This document shows, piece after piece, positions 1 to 7,692 of a DNA stretch of 14,654 nucleotides. How positions within the stretch are numbered: position 1 is the stretch's first letter; each line of letters opens with the position of its first letter. The translations under genes were made by a program, and so were the position numbers. A model generated the notes under the pieces. The model made no database searches, had not been told where the DNA came from, and was given only the letters and a program-made list of their open reading frames with translations. This stretch comes from Phoronis ovalis (taxonomy: Eukaryota > Phoronida > Phoronidae), in NCBI GenBank assembly GCA_028565635.1, contig JAOXYB010031198.1:1-14654 (forward strand). Direction: 5' to 3'.

Positions 1-1079
1 GGCTTTACAACTAAAGAAACTACATCATATGATGGGCATCTGTCTGCACCTGCAGACCTCTTGTTGTTCCTGAGAGGGCACGTGAGGTTGGACCCATTTC
101 CAAAAAACGAAATTGTGACAATGTTATTTGAAAGTGGATTCACAAAGGCCTTAGGTTGATGGGCAGATTAGGCTTGAAGTGTTTTTTTAGTAATCTTAAA
201 AAGTGGGTCTAATGCCGACAAAACGTTGTCATTAATTACAATGACTACTTCTAATCAGTTTTTATCTGATCAGCTTCATATTCACATTCAGATCAAAGTG
301 TAAGTAACGTCGATTATAATTTTGACGTAGATCACTTCCACAATAGCCGACTGGTGGCCATGTGTATTTTCAAGATGGTACATATATAGCAATAACAGCT
401 TCAGTTTTTATCCTATCAGCTTATATTTTGGTGCAGATCAAAGTTCAGATTGGACTGGATAACTTGAAGGTAGATTCATGAAGGTCATAGGTGGGTGAGT
501 GTTTTGGGCTAAGTGGGGTTATAGAATGACCAAAACATGGACATTTATTGTTTCTGGTGCTTTGCTTTACGTATGTAAAACATAAGGGAACCACTTCAAT
601 CAACATTTGTGAGCCCGAATGTGATGTGATCCCACCAGGGATATGATAGACATCTGACGTTGCAAATGTTTTGTTAATTCAGGTGTAAAATTCATATGTA
701 ATACTTATGTAAAGCATAGTTTTCATGTACTCGTTATAAGATATAGGGCAGCTGTTAGTATGTAAATACATGATTATATATGATGCCACAATGCCACAAT
801 TATATACATGTAGTTACTCATTAGTTGTACCAAAAAATTGTAAAATGTAGTACTGAACTAAAGCACTTCCAAAGTTTTACCAAGTTAAGGTTTCCTGTGC
901 ATGTGGAACAGATCAGGGACACTTTTCATTGTAAATATTTAAATCATGTTGCCATTGTCAACCATCACTATTATTAAAAGCTTCATAATATGTAGTATTA
1001 AAATGCTTTGTTTTTCCCTGACTTTACGCAATTAACGTATAAGATTGCTAACTCTACTTCGAATTTCCACATTTTTTAG
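1..1079. other. Non-coding region left of the first visible P450 exon (probable intron)
   Basis: No P450-like exon can be read here. The preceding P450 exon should end in a Trp-Ser-Leu-Glu-like segment followed by one base of a split codon, and neither is seen, so the N-terminal exons are taken to lie left of the window. A stop-free stretch of about 53 codons at 1-159 in frame 1 matches nothing I recognise. The region holds a degenerate block repeated about 145 bp apart (255-300 and 401-445), a 9-bp tandem at 783-799, and A+T-rich filler. The call of intron is inferred from the acceptor at 1078-1079. Confidence 0.6.
255..445. repeat. Degenerate duplicated block, offset about 145 bp
   Basis: The text TCAGTTTTTATC, then ATCAGCTT, then CAGATCAAAG occurs at 255-300 and again at 401-445 with small changes. 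A second, weaker similarity (GATTCA, AGG then TAGGT, GGGC then TTAGGCT or TTGGGCT) lies before the first copy, at about 132-170, and after the second, at about 470-512. This looks like an old interspersed or tandem repeat. The family is unknown. Confidence 0.5.
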
Positions 1080-1280
1080 CGGTATGCAAGTTTCTGTTTG
1101 AGAGTCGACTTGGTTTACTAAAAGACCCTATGCCTCCAAAAAGCCAAGGGTTTATAAATGCAGTTGCTGACATGCTTTCAACCACGCAGGTTCTTGGATT
1201 GTTTCCCGCATTTCATGTAAGATTTAAAACCAAACCATGGGTCAAACATTACAAGGCATGGGATACCATTTTTGAAGTTG
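1080..1280 (+). other. P450 coding exon A (residues 1-66 of visible chain)
   Basis: The acceptor TTTTTTAG ends at 1079 and the donor GTACGT starts at 1281. The exon opens with the last two bases of a split codon (xCG) and closes with one base (G) of the next. It encodes VCKFLFESRLG, then DPMPP, then KPWVKHYKAWDTIFEV, matching the segment before the I-helix in mitochondrial-clan P450s (a WSLE-type stretch followed by TRLG, then WxxHxxAWDTIF). It has no ATG at its start, so it is an internal exon. Confidence 0.9.
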
Positions 1281-3988
1281 GTACGTAACTTTATTTAATA
1301 ATTACCCTTTTAGGATTGTTATGGATTATTGTCGTTACATCATAATTATTATCGGAATCTCAATTCAACCACAAAAAGTAATTTCATTTCTTCAGCCAAA
1401 TCAAACTAATAAAACTACAAATGACTTCTGAGAACTGTTTGAAATTCAAGTAAACTCAGATCAAAACTATAGGATCAGTGTCACACAGTGACACACTATA
1501 TGACTTCCATAGGTTTTGATATGGCAGTCATTTTGGATTCAAGATGGCCACCTAATTTTTCACTACAAATTTTCATCTTAAGAACCCAGTAAACATTTAA
1601 TCAAAGTTTCGTTCAGTCCAGTTCTTTCCAAGTTATCAAAGAATATATTTTCATGTGGTGGTCATTTTGAATCTAAAGTGGCTGCAACTTTTTTTTGTTT
1701 CAAGAACCTAGGAAACATTTTAACCTAAGTTTTGTTGAAGTTGGTCCAGAACTTTCTGCTTTATGATTGACTGACTGGCTAACTGAGTGATAGTGAATGA
1801 TGGAATCAGTGTGTGTCAAGTGCAAGAACATTATATTTTCCAACTTTGATGTTGGAAGCCATAATAAACAGAAAATTTGGACTTCCCTGAATTTGATTTA
1901 ATTCAGTATTATTAGCATCATAACCCCACAGAAATTGTAATTCTGAATTAGTGTATTTTGTCTCTAGGGTCTGTCTAAACAATCAGACTTAATTATCATT
2001 ATTTGAATAATTTAGGACAGTACTATTATTAGTCCTGGCCTTTTGATCCGTTGAGATCTCAGTGTCAACTTTCTGTGCCATTTTGTAGAAAGCAAAAAAA
2101 AAATAGACAACACATTGGGCTGGTTGAAAAACTATAAGGAAATCAAGAGTAATGATAAAAGGTGACGGTTCAGCAAATGAATGTAATTATAATAAATAAA
2201 ATGTAATTTTGTGCCTGAAAGAGATACTTACTACAAGTCTAATTATATTGTGAATATGAATCATCTCTCTGACTGTTATATAATAATTATAATAAGTTAT
2301 AATACAATTATAACATTAGATATTATTATTTAACTAACTAAATATGAAATAAATAAAATGTTATGTTTTTTTTCAATTAATGCTGGTTTTAAATTCATGC
2401 GCGCCCAGGCTATTTAGGCTTGGATGTGCTACTGAAGATAATTTTTTCAGACTGTCTATTTTGAAAGAAATTTTGAAATTGAACCAGTAGAAGTGTGGAA
2501 CTACTACCTCATCTTATAATTATATAAAGTTTCTGTGATTGGTTCTCAGTGTTGTTTATTAAGCACCGAGTTCATTAGTACTGTTGTACATCCTTATGTA
2601 TATTATTATATATTAGCAGCTTTATAACTGTTTACTTATTTTCCAGCTCGTTACTACACTGACAAACGAATGAATGAGATTGTCGAAGAGCATAAGAAAG
2701 GATTAAAAAAGGAGGATGACAACCGTGGGGAATTTCTGACGTATTTACTGTCTAGCGAGCAACTGAGCAATAAACAAATATACGCTAATGTGTCGGAGAT
2801 TATGCTAGCTGGCGTAGATACAGTAAGTGTAAAATATCAAAAGTTACGCAGAAGGAAATCAAACCTGCATATTTTATAGTAAATGCTTATTTTATTCATA
2901 GAGATTTCATTTGATAGCAGACAAAATTTCAGTGTGCAACTGCAATGTGGTTGTTTTACTGTTTATTGTACAGATTGTCACAGAAATAACCAGCACGCCC
3001 TACACATTTTGAATAAAACCATGACTCATTATATTTGATAAAAAAATTCATTTATTTCAATCCTTTGCTTAGTTTATATTGTTTTATTTAAGATCCTTTT
3101 TTGGCTTTCAGCAGAAATGTAAACAAAAGTAACTTTATATTAAGAAGTGGACCCCGGAATTCTTGTGGGTATGGTCCTCGTATAGATTAGAGTAGGCCAC
3201 ATAATATTAGTGTGAGGGATCAGAGTTAAACGTTAGGAACCACCACTGAGAAGGTGTTTAATGTACAAAATCGCAGGGGGCATAGAGCGTATGCCGGCGA
3301 CGGTGAAATTTTTGGTGTAAATAACAACAGAGTTAAAAGTAATAGTAGATATGGTTACACATTGATAGTAAAATAAGACACAGGGTTATCCCCAGTGAAA
3401 TGCTATGCCATGTAAACATAGTGTGTGATTATGAAAAGAAATTGTTCACTTGCAAATAGTATCCTAAGGATTTTAATAATTTGCTATCAAATATTCTCTC
3501 TGTTTACTGTATTTACCATTATACACAAACAAAACACAGATTTAAATGCAATGCGAGAATTGAAACACTGACGAAAAGGGGGCGATTTTTTACTTATTAA
3601 TAATATGTTTTAATTTTTAAATACATGTAATACTGTTTTAATGTTCAATAATAATTAAATGCATATTTTCAGACTTCAAATACTTTGGCGTTTACTTGCA
3701 ATTTGCTAGCTAATAACCCATTGGTACAACAGAAATTACAGACAGAAGTGGATAACATTTTAGGCGGGAAAATAGCACGAGCAGAGGATCTTACAAGAAT
3801 GCCATATTTAAAAATGGTGATTAAAGAATCAATGAGGTACATGCACAAAATCACAAAATTTCTGTAGGAGACAGTTGGGTGCTTGGTAGCTTAATAATCA
3901 GAACCATAAGTTAGAGTGATTATTACCAACGAAGGTTTCCCTTGGGCATTTCTTACTAACAGGCATCCAACCCATAATATTTTTGTAG

Positions 3989-4024
<36 letters not shown>

Positions 4025-5691
4025 TTTCAATCATTTTCATTCCAATGTCATGTTCTGATATATGTTATGTAAGTTAATATCAGCAGTTTTCCCAGGTGGA
4101 GAAATATGGACTAGATTTTTTTTACGTAATCTTTTCAATTTAAATACTTCATCACATAGCAGTAATTAAACTAGATAATTTCAATGGCCTGATTAGTATA
4201 TTTAAATCATCTTGCAAGCACAATTTACGGCAATCACAGACCATATTTGTTGAGCACTGGCCAAGTCTGTTAAGCATGGACCTTTGTACCCTGATATTGT
4301 ACATTGAGCAAATATTTTATTATGTAAAAAATGTATATAATACTAATAATAGTAAGTAATGTTCAGAAGGTGATATTTTATTTAAATTTTTCTGTAATGT
4401 ACCATAGATACGGAAAGTGCTCAGTTTCTTGCAGATTGCCCGTCTATAATTATGGCTTATAACTGGATCCTTTCTTTTCTTTTACCTTGTAGGGTTCATC
4501 CTGTTGTACCCTTACATGTGCGAATGGTGGATCAGGAACTTATTGTTGGAGGGTATCGCTTACCGCCAAAGGTAAGTAAAATTAATGTATTAAAAATTAT
4601 TAGAATCATGCAAAAGCATTAATTTACACCCTTTGCTTCATTGCCATGTGAATGACTTTGAACACCCTAAAAATTGCTATAACTGCTTTGAACTGAATTT
4701 GAGCCTGTGTCTCTGTTGTACTAATTATTTTGCTAGCTGATGAAAATATTAGGTTAACTTGATGGTCCATTTATCTTTAGTTGTTGCTAGTTTTGTATAT
4801 GTAAAACAAATGAAATCATTTGTGAATGCCCATCAAAGAATATCAACGTCACCAGGTAATGGGCACTGATTATGTTGGACCTATTTTGACTTTATTTTGA
4901 TTTATGGAAAATGATTGTAGACACCTCTATTACTCAATAACTATGCATCATGCATGGATCCCAATGTGTTCGAAAATCCAAAGAAGTTTATTCCTGAAAG
5001 ATGGGATAGGGACTCTGGAACCTTGCCTAATCCTTTTGGCATGATTCCATTTGGATTTGGACCACGTGGATGTGTGGGAAGACGATTGGCTGAACTTGAA
5101 CTGCACATGGCGTTAGCACGAGTAAGCAAACTTTGTGCAAGTACTAATTTTGTTTTGAAAATATGTTTGAAGTAAATCTGGACAGCAGAATTCATCCAGT
5201 TTATATTTCCATTTTTTAATGTATGTAGCTAAATACATTGGATCATGGAACACATTCAAATATTTTTGTTTGAACTTTCATTTATTTAAATATATTGGTT
5301 TTAGGACAATGATGGTAGTCGTCATACTATTGCATACATACATGTATGTGTTGCAACAAAGCTACATGTAGTACTACAATATACTATACTTTTACAAATA
5401 AACACCTGGAATAGTTAAGATTAAAAAAAAGGACTCAACAGAGCCCCTGAGGACATTATTTAATTTTGGAATAAAGCACTGTGGAAAGAAGCATTTCTGT
5501 TTAGAGCCAACGGACAGGTGCTATTTATTGAAAACCCCTGTATTGCTTTTGTCATGTTTTCCTCGCTTATTTTTCAGGTTGCTCAGAATTTCAATATGTT
5601 ACCTAGCAACCGATATAAATTGGAGCCGGAGTACCGTGGCACTCTTTCACCAGGTGAACAAATTCCAGTTGAGTTTCACGACAGGAAGTAA
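1080..5691 (+). CDS. Cytochrome P450, mitochondrial clan, 3' six exons (5' end outside window)
   Basis: Join of 1080-1280, 2647-2822, 3673-3836, 4493-4571, 4921-5121 and 5578-5691, encoding 310 residues and then TAA. All introns are GT-AG and all phases agree. Reading through the visible chain: a helical segment rich in W/F (1-67); the I-helix oxygen-activation motif AGVDTT (121-126); K-helix ExxR as ESMR (177-180); FIPERW (229-234); heme loop FGFGPRGCVG with ligand Cys257 (250-259), followed by RRLAELE. In P450s the cysteine thiolate binds heme iron and ExxR plus PERW form the fold-locking triad. The RR after the heme loop and the overall resemblance to CYP10/24/27/44-type sequences point to the mitochondrial clan, which takes electrons from adrenodoxin. 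The family usually has about 500 residues, so some 190, including any targeting peptide, are missing at the left edge. Substrate and CYP family number cannot be told from sequence alone. No break or lost key residue is seen. Confidence 0.93.
1281..2646 (+). other. P450 intron A-B, repeat-bearing
   Basis: A 1366-bp A+T-rich intron with many stops in all frames. It holds a 7-bp-stem hairpin with a 3-nt loop (1478-1494), a degenerate duplicated block (about 1515-1760), an A9 run ending near 2103, and ATAATTATAATAA-type low-complexity sequence around 2280-2340. No coding signal was found. Confidence 0.85.
1515..1760. repeat. Degenerate two-copy repeat in intron (about 120-134 bp offset)
   Basis: GTCATTTTGGATTCAAGATGGC at about 1527 and GTCATTTTGAATCTAAAGTGGC at 1661 start two related blocks. 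Each continues with A(A/G)GAACC, AAACATTT, AAGTTT and a GTCCAG segment, at offsets of 134, 122 and 128 bp, so the copies differ by indels. Short pieces with this CATTTTGxATxxAAxxTGGC theme are common in invertebrate introns, but I cannot name a family. Confidence 0.6.
2647..2822 (+). other. P450 coding exon B (start of I-helix)
   Basis: The acceptor TTTTCCAG ends at 2646 and the donor GTAAGT starts at 2823. The split codon G|CT gives Ala, followed by 58 codons: RYYTDKRMNEIVEEHKK, a charged loop, FLTYLL, and EIMLAGVDT. The exon ends exactly inside the I-helix motif AGxDT|T, after the Thr that helps proton delivery. Phase 0 follows. Confidence 0.93.
2823..3672 (+). other. P450 intron B-C
   Basis: An 850-bp intron, mostly A+T-rich, with a richer island at about 3147-3330 (including CGCAGGGGGCATAGAGCG and GCCGGCGACGG). 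The island has no long ORF, and no clear tRNA-type A and B boxes that would mark a SINE. It may be a decayed mobile-element fragment, but its origin is unknown. Confidence 0.8.
3673..3836 (+). other. P450 coding exon C (I-helix end to K-helix ExxR)
   Basis: The acceptor TTTTCAG ends at 3672 and the donor GTACAT starts at 3837. It encodes TSNTLAFTCNLLANNPLVQ, EVDNILGG, RMPYLKMVIKESM and the first two bases of Arg. It completes the I-helix and carries the ExxR glutamate. The Arg codon is split AG|G with the next exon. Reading into the intron adds only a short tail ending at 3867, which confirms that splicing is needed. Confidence 0.93.
3837..4492 (+). other. P450 intron C-D with 30-nt poly(T)
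   Basis: A 656-bp intron, A+T-rich, carrying an uninterrupted T30 tract at 3991-4020. The acceptor before exon D has a good pyrimidine run (TCTTTTCTTTTACCTTGTAG). No coding signal otherwise. Confidence 0.85.
3991..4020. repeat. Poly(T) tract, 30 nt
   Basis: Thirty T residues without interruption. Read on the minus strand this is a poly(A) tail, so it could be the 3' end of a retroposed element. No recognisable element body or target-site duplication was identified around it. Confidence 0.9.
4493..4571 (+). other. P450 coding exon D (beta region after ExxR)
   Basis: The acceptor ends at 4492 and the donor GTAAGT starts at 4572. The split codon AG|G gives Arg of ExxR, followed by 26 codons: VHPVVPLHVRMVDQELIVGG and YRLPPK. 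This is the usual P450 strand region (RxxP, then R, then D, then GYxxP) that follows the K-helix. Confidence 0.9.
4572..4920 (+). other. P450 intron D-E
   Basis: A 349-bp A+T-rich intron between donor GTAAGT and acceptor TGATTGTAG. I see nothing else in it. Confidence 0.85.
4921..5121 (+). other. P450 coding exon E (PERW and heme-binding loop)
   Basis: 67 codons in phase 0. It encodes TPLLLNNYASCMDPNVF, FIPERW, then PFGMIPFGFGPRGCVGRR and LAELELHMALAR. The heme ligand Cys codon is 5071-5073, and FxxGxRxCxG is complete. The donor GTAAGC starts at 5122. This is the most diagnostic exon of the gene. Confidence 0.96.
5122..5577 (+). other. P450 intron E-F
   Basis: A 456-bp intron with two TACATGTA 8-mers (5339-5346, 5363-5370) and an A8 run. 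The acceptor TTATTTTTCAG ends at 5577. No coding signal. Confidence 0.85.
5578..5691 (+). other. P450 last coding exon F, stop TAA 5689-5691
   Basis: 37 codons in phase 0 and a stop. It encodes VAQNFNMLPSNRYKLEPEYR, then TLSPGEQIPVEFHDRK. The pattern of a short strand, LEP, then LSP, then IPVEF(H/S)DR fits the C-terminal beta-strand tail of mitochondrial-clan P450s, so this is the natural end of the protein. Confidence 0.9.
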
Positions 5692-5781
5692 ATTGAAATG
5701 TTTTAAACTGTTTTTAACTGACATTGTTAAGAAATTGATTGTTTTCAACAGCCAGCTAGCAGTGCTCTACTTAATACTTAA

Positions 5782-5808
5782 AAAAGTTTAATTTTTTGTT
5801 AAACTTTT
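5782..5808 (+). other. 3' UTR hairpin, 10-bp stem
   Basis: AAAAGTTTAA (5782-5791) is followed by a 7-nt loop and its exact complement TTAAACTTTT (5799-5808), about 90 nt after the P450 stop. It could fold in the mRNA, but its function is unknown. Confidence 0.5.
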
Positions 5809-5858
5809 CTGCTTTTCATTGTATGGAATTTAAATTATAAAACAGCTCAAACATATGC

Positions 5859-5935
5859 ACAGTCAATGCAAGGTTTGTAGAAAATATACAGTCAATCCAA
5901 GATTTATATATAAAATGTACAATCAAGGCAACCTG
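5859..5935 (+). repeat. Degenerate 30-bp tandem repeat in P450 3' UTR
   Basis: The start ACAGTCAATGCAAGG recurs as ACAGTCAATCCAAG at 5888 and as ACAATCAAGGCAA at 5919, spaced 29 and 31 bp. Each is followed by an A+T-rich half. About 2.5 copies. Confidence 0.65.
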
Positions 5936-6128
5936 TTTAGGGGCCAAAGGAAGAATAATTATGCCATGAACTTAATTGCTGATTGACTATTTTTACTTTA
6001 ATTTATTTACCTCTTTGTTCATCAACAAAGTAGTCATGGTATTTAGCTAAATGAAAATAGAAATGCGTTATGTTTTTGATTGGGATGTTAAATTATTTTA
6101 AGAGTTTATATTGAGTGTGTACTTTATA

Positions 6129-6134
6129 AATAAA
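6129..6134 (+). promoter_or_regulatory. Candidate poly(A) signal AATAAA for the P450 mRNA
   Basis: This is the first canonical AATAAA after the stop, about 440 nt downstream. A GT-rich stretch (GTCAGTTTGAGTGT) follows, as expected for a downstream element. Use of the site is inferred. Confidence 0.5.
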
Positions 6135-7548
6135 TGTCAGTTTGAGTGTAAATATTTCAATTTTAAATCTTAACATTTTCCAGGTAGTCCCCACCCTGTT
6201 CAAATTCGTCTACCCTTTCCTTGACTTGAAAAATCGGAAAACAGGCATAGCTATTCTTGGACTGGGGCCGTAAAACACAAAACATACCTTTCCTAGACTA
6301 GATGTTGAACTTTGGAATATGGCTTTGATTTTTAGTTTCTGTGTTTTTGTCAAAAATTATTGAGGGCTGATACTTGATACTTAAAAATGTGATACTGATT
6401 AATATAAAATTAAAACTTGATTATTAAATACGACTCACTCCTGGACCAAAAAAAACAAACTGAGCACCCCTCCCGATATTGAAGTTTCTATAGGAACTTA
6501 ACGGTTACCCCCCCCCCCCCAGCTGACTCTTTCGGAGGGATTACTGAACATGAATGTTGTTAAGAAGCTGAAGAAGCACTTAATATTATATCCTGAAATT
6601 AATATATTGCTAGTAGACGAATTTAAGTTTATTTCTTATCATTTACAACAACAGTGAATAATTATTTATTGAAATCATTCATAGCTAAATGATTTAAAAA
6701 TCATTTAGCTATGAATCGAGAGTAGACGTATTTATATAAAATGGATTTATATTGTAATAATCCAATTTTACATATTTCTTTTTCACTCATTACCAAAGTG
6801 ATTATTTAATTGTCGACTAGTAATATAATTAGTTAACTCGTGATATAATTAGTTCTTTTAATTAGCCTGCTGACTAGCTAAATCGGAAGGACAAGGTAGT
6901 TCATTGTGTTAATAATGTTCGATGACTGATCAAAACCATTCATTCTGTTAGTTGATGTATACTATTTTTGTTCATAACCTGTTTTGTAAAAGAAATATAT
7001 TTAATGTTGACATGGTTCGTTAAATGTTTTACAACTATTAAACTAAAATACCGCCTACTGTATTTATGAAATTTAAAAAGGCAGTCGGACATGTTAACCT
7101 ATTTCATTCATATGCAGGTTAATAGTTTTTTTTAATAATTTTTAACGTTTATCCGAATTGCGATCGGGATTAACCGATATGTAATATTATTTGGTATTTG
7201 CAGTTTGCATTTTATTTACCCGATCGCGAATATATATGATCCTGAATATCGTGCATTTTGGACATGGACTTTTAAAGGAACTAAAAACACCGAAACAAAC
7301 CCGGATACAGGCATGTATGTATATATATAAAATTTCTTTTCAAGTAAAAACCCGGTCAATCATCTATTGCTTTGTTGTTGATTTCTGAAAACATGTCATT
7401 CTTTAAACTTTTAGTTTTTGATTTAAGAGATATTTCCCATAACTAACTATTGTAATGTTGTATCAAATTTTATGAAAATATAAAATACTATTGTGTCATA
7501 TTACAATTAAATTTGAATAGGTCGTTTTTCAGTCATGCATGAGCTCAG
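6135..7548. other. Spacer between P450 and LIM genes
   Basis: A+T-rich DNA with no supported gene. It contains an acceptor-preceded open segment (6184-6273, see findings), a C13 run (6508-6520), a perfect 40-bp palindrome (6677-6716), and the 12-mer ATATAATTAGTT twice, 20 bp apart (6823-6834, 6843-6854). A 65-codon ORF at 7191-7388 has low-complexity hydrophobic content and no family resemblance, and is not called. Confidence 0.7.
6677..6716. repeat. Perfect 40-bp palindrome (two 19-bp arms, 2-nt spacer)
   Basis: The left arm attcatagctaaatgattt (6677-6695) is followed by AA and then the exact reverse complement (6698-6716). Bases flanking the arms do not pair. The core TAGCTAAAT also occurs at 6044-6052, inside the perfect 12-bp palindrome ATTTAGCTAAAT (6041-6052), and at 6875-6883. 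It may be the remnant of a small inverted-repeat element or a strong cruciform site. It is not a terminator, because this is eukaryotic DNA. Confidence 0.95.
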
Positions 7549-7590
7549 TATAAGTACCAGCCACAGAGTTTAAGAAAGGGTCAGTAGTTT
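7549..7590 (+). promoter_or_regulatory. Candidate core promoter of the LIM gene (TATA box plus initiator)
   Basis: TATAAGTA starts at 7549. TCAGTA, which fits the animal initiator TCAGT, lies at 7581-7586, putting the presumed +1 A at 7583, 34 bp from the TATA start and 24 bp before the ATG. Spacing and order fit a TATA/Inr promoter, giving a very short 5' UTR. This is an inference, since both elements are short. Confidence 0.4.
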
Positions 7591-7606
7591 AAAGCCCACT
7601 AAAAAA

Positions 7607-7692
7607 ATGGCAACAAGGGACGGTGGAGAATCGTGGTATCAGCATAGACCTGCTCCAAAATTCAAAGCACATGTTCCTCCCAAATGTTACAG
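7607..7692 (+). other. LIM gene coding exon 1
   Basis: ATG at 7607-7609, 28 codons plus two bases, donor GTAAGT at 7693. It supplies the first zinc ligand (Cys27). The splitting Arg lies between the two cysteines of the first CxxC, so the exon is useless without splicing to 9385. Confidence 0.85.

Noticed and set aside
1-159. Stop-free frame-1 stretch of about 53 codons at the left edge
   Set aside because: Not P450-like in sequence, no suitable donor site with the phase required by the exon at 1080, and the length is possible by chance.
3147-3330. G+C-richer island in a P450 intron considered as a tRNA-derived SINE
   Set aside because: No convincing A box and B box pair and no cloverleaf. 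Left as an unknown fragment.
5528-5791. 87-codon plus ORF overlapping the last P450 exon in another frame
   Set aside because: The P450 frame through 5578-5691 gives a proper C-terminus. The other frame has no family match.
6508-6520. C13 homopolymer
   Set aside because: A simple homopolymer. Unusual in A+T-rich DNA, but no linked feature was found.
7191-7388. 65-codon plus ORF before the LIM gene
   Set aside because: A+T-driven composition, no motif, no splice or promoter support.
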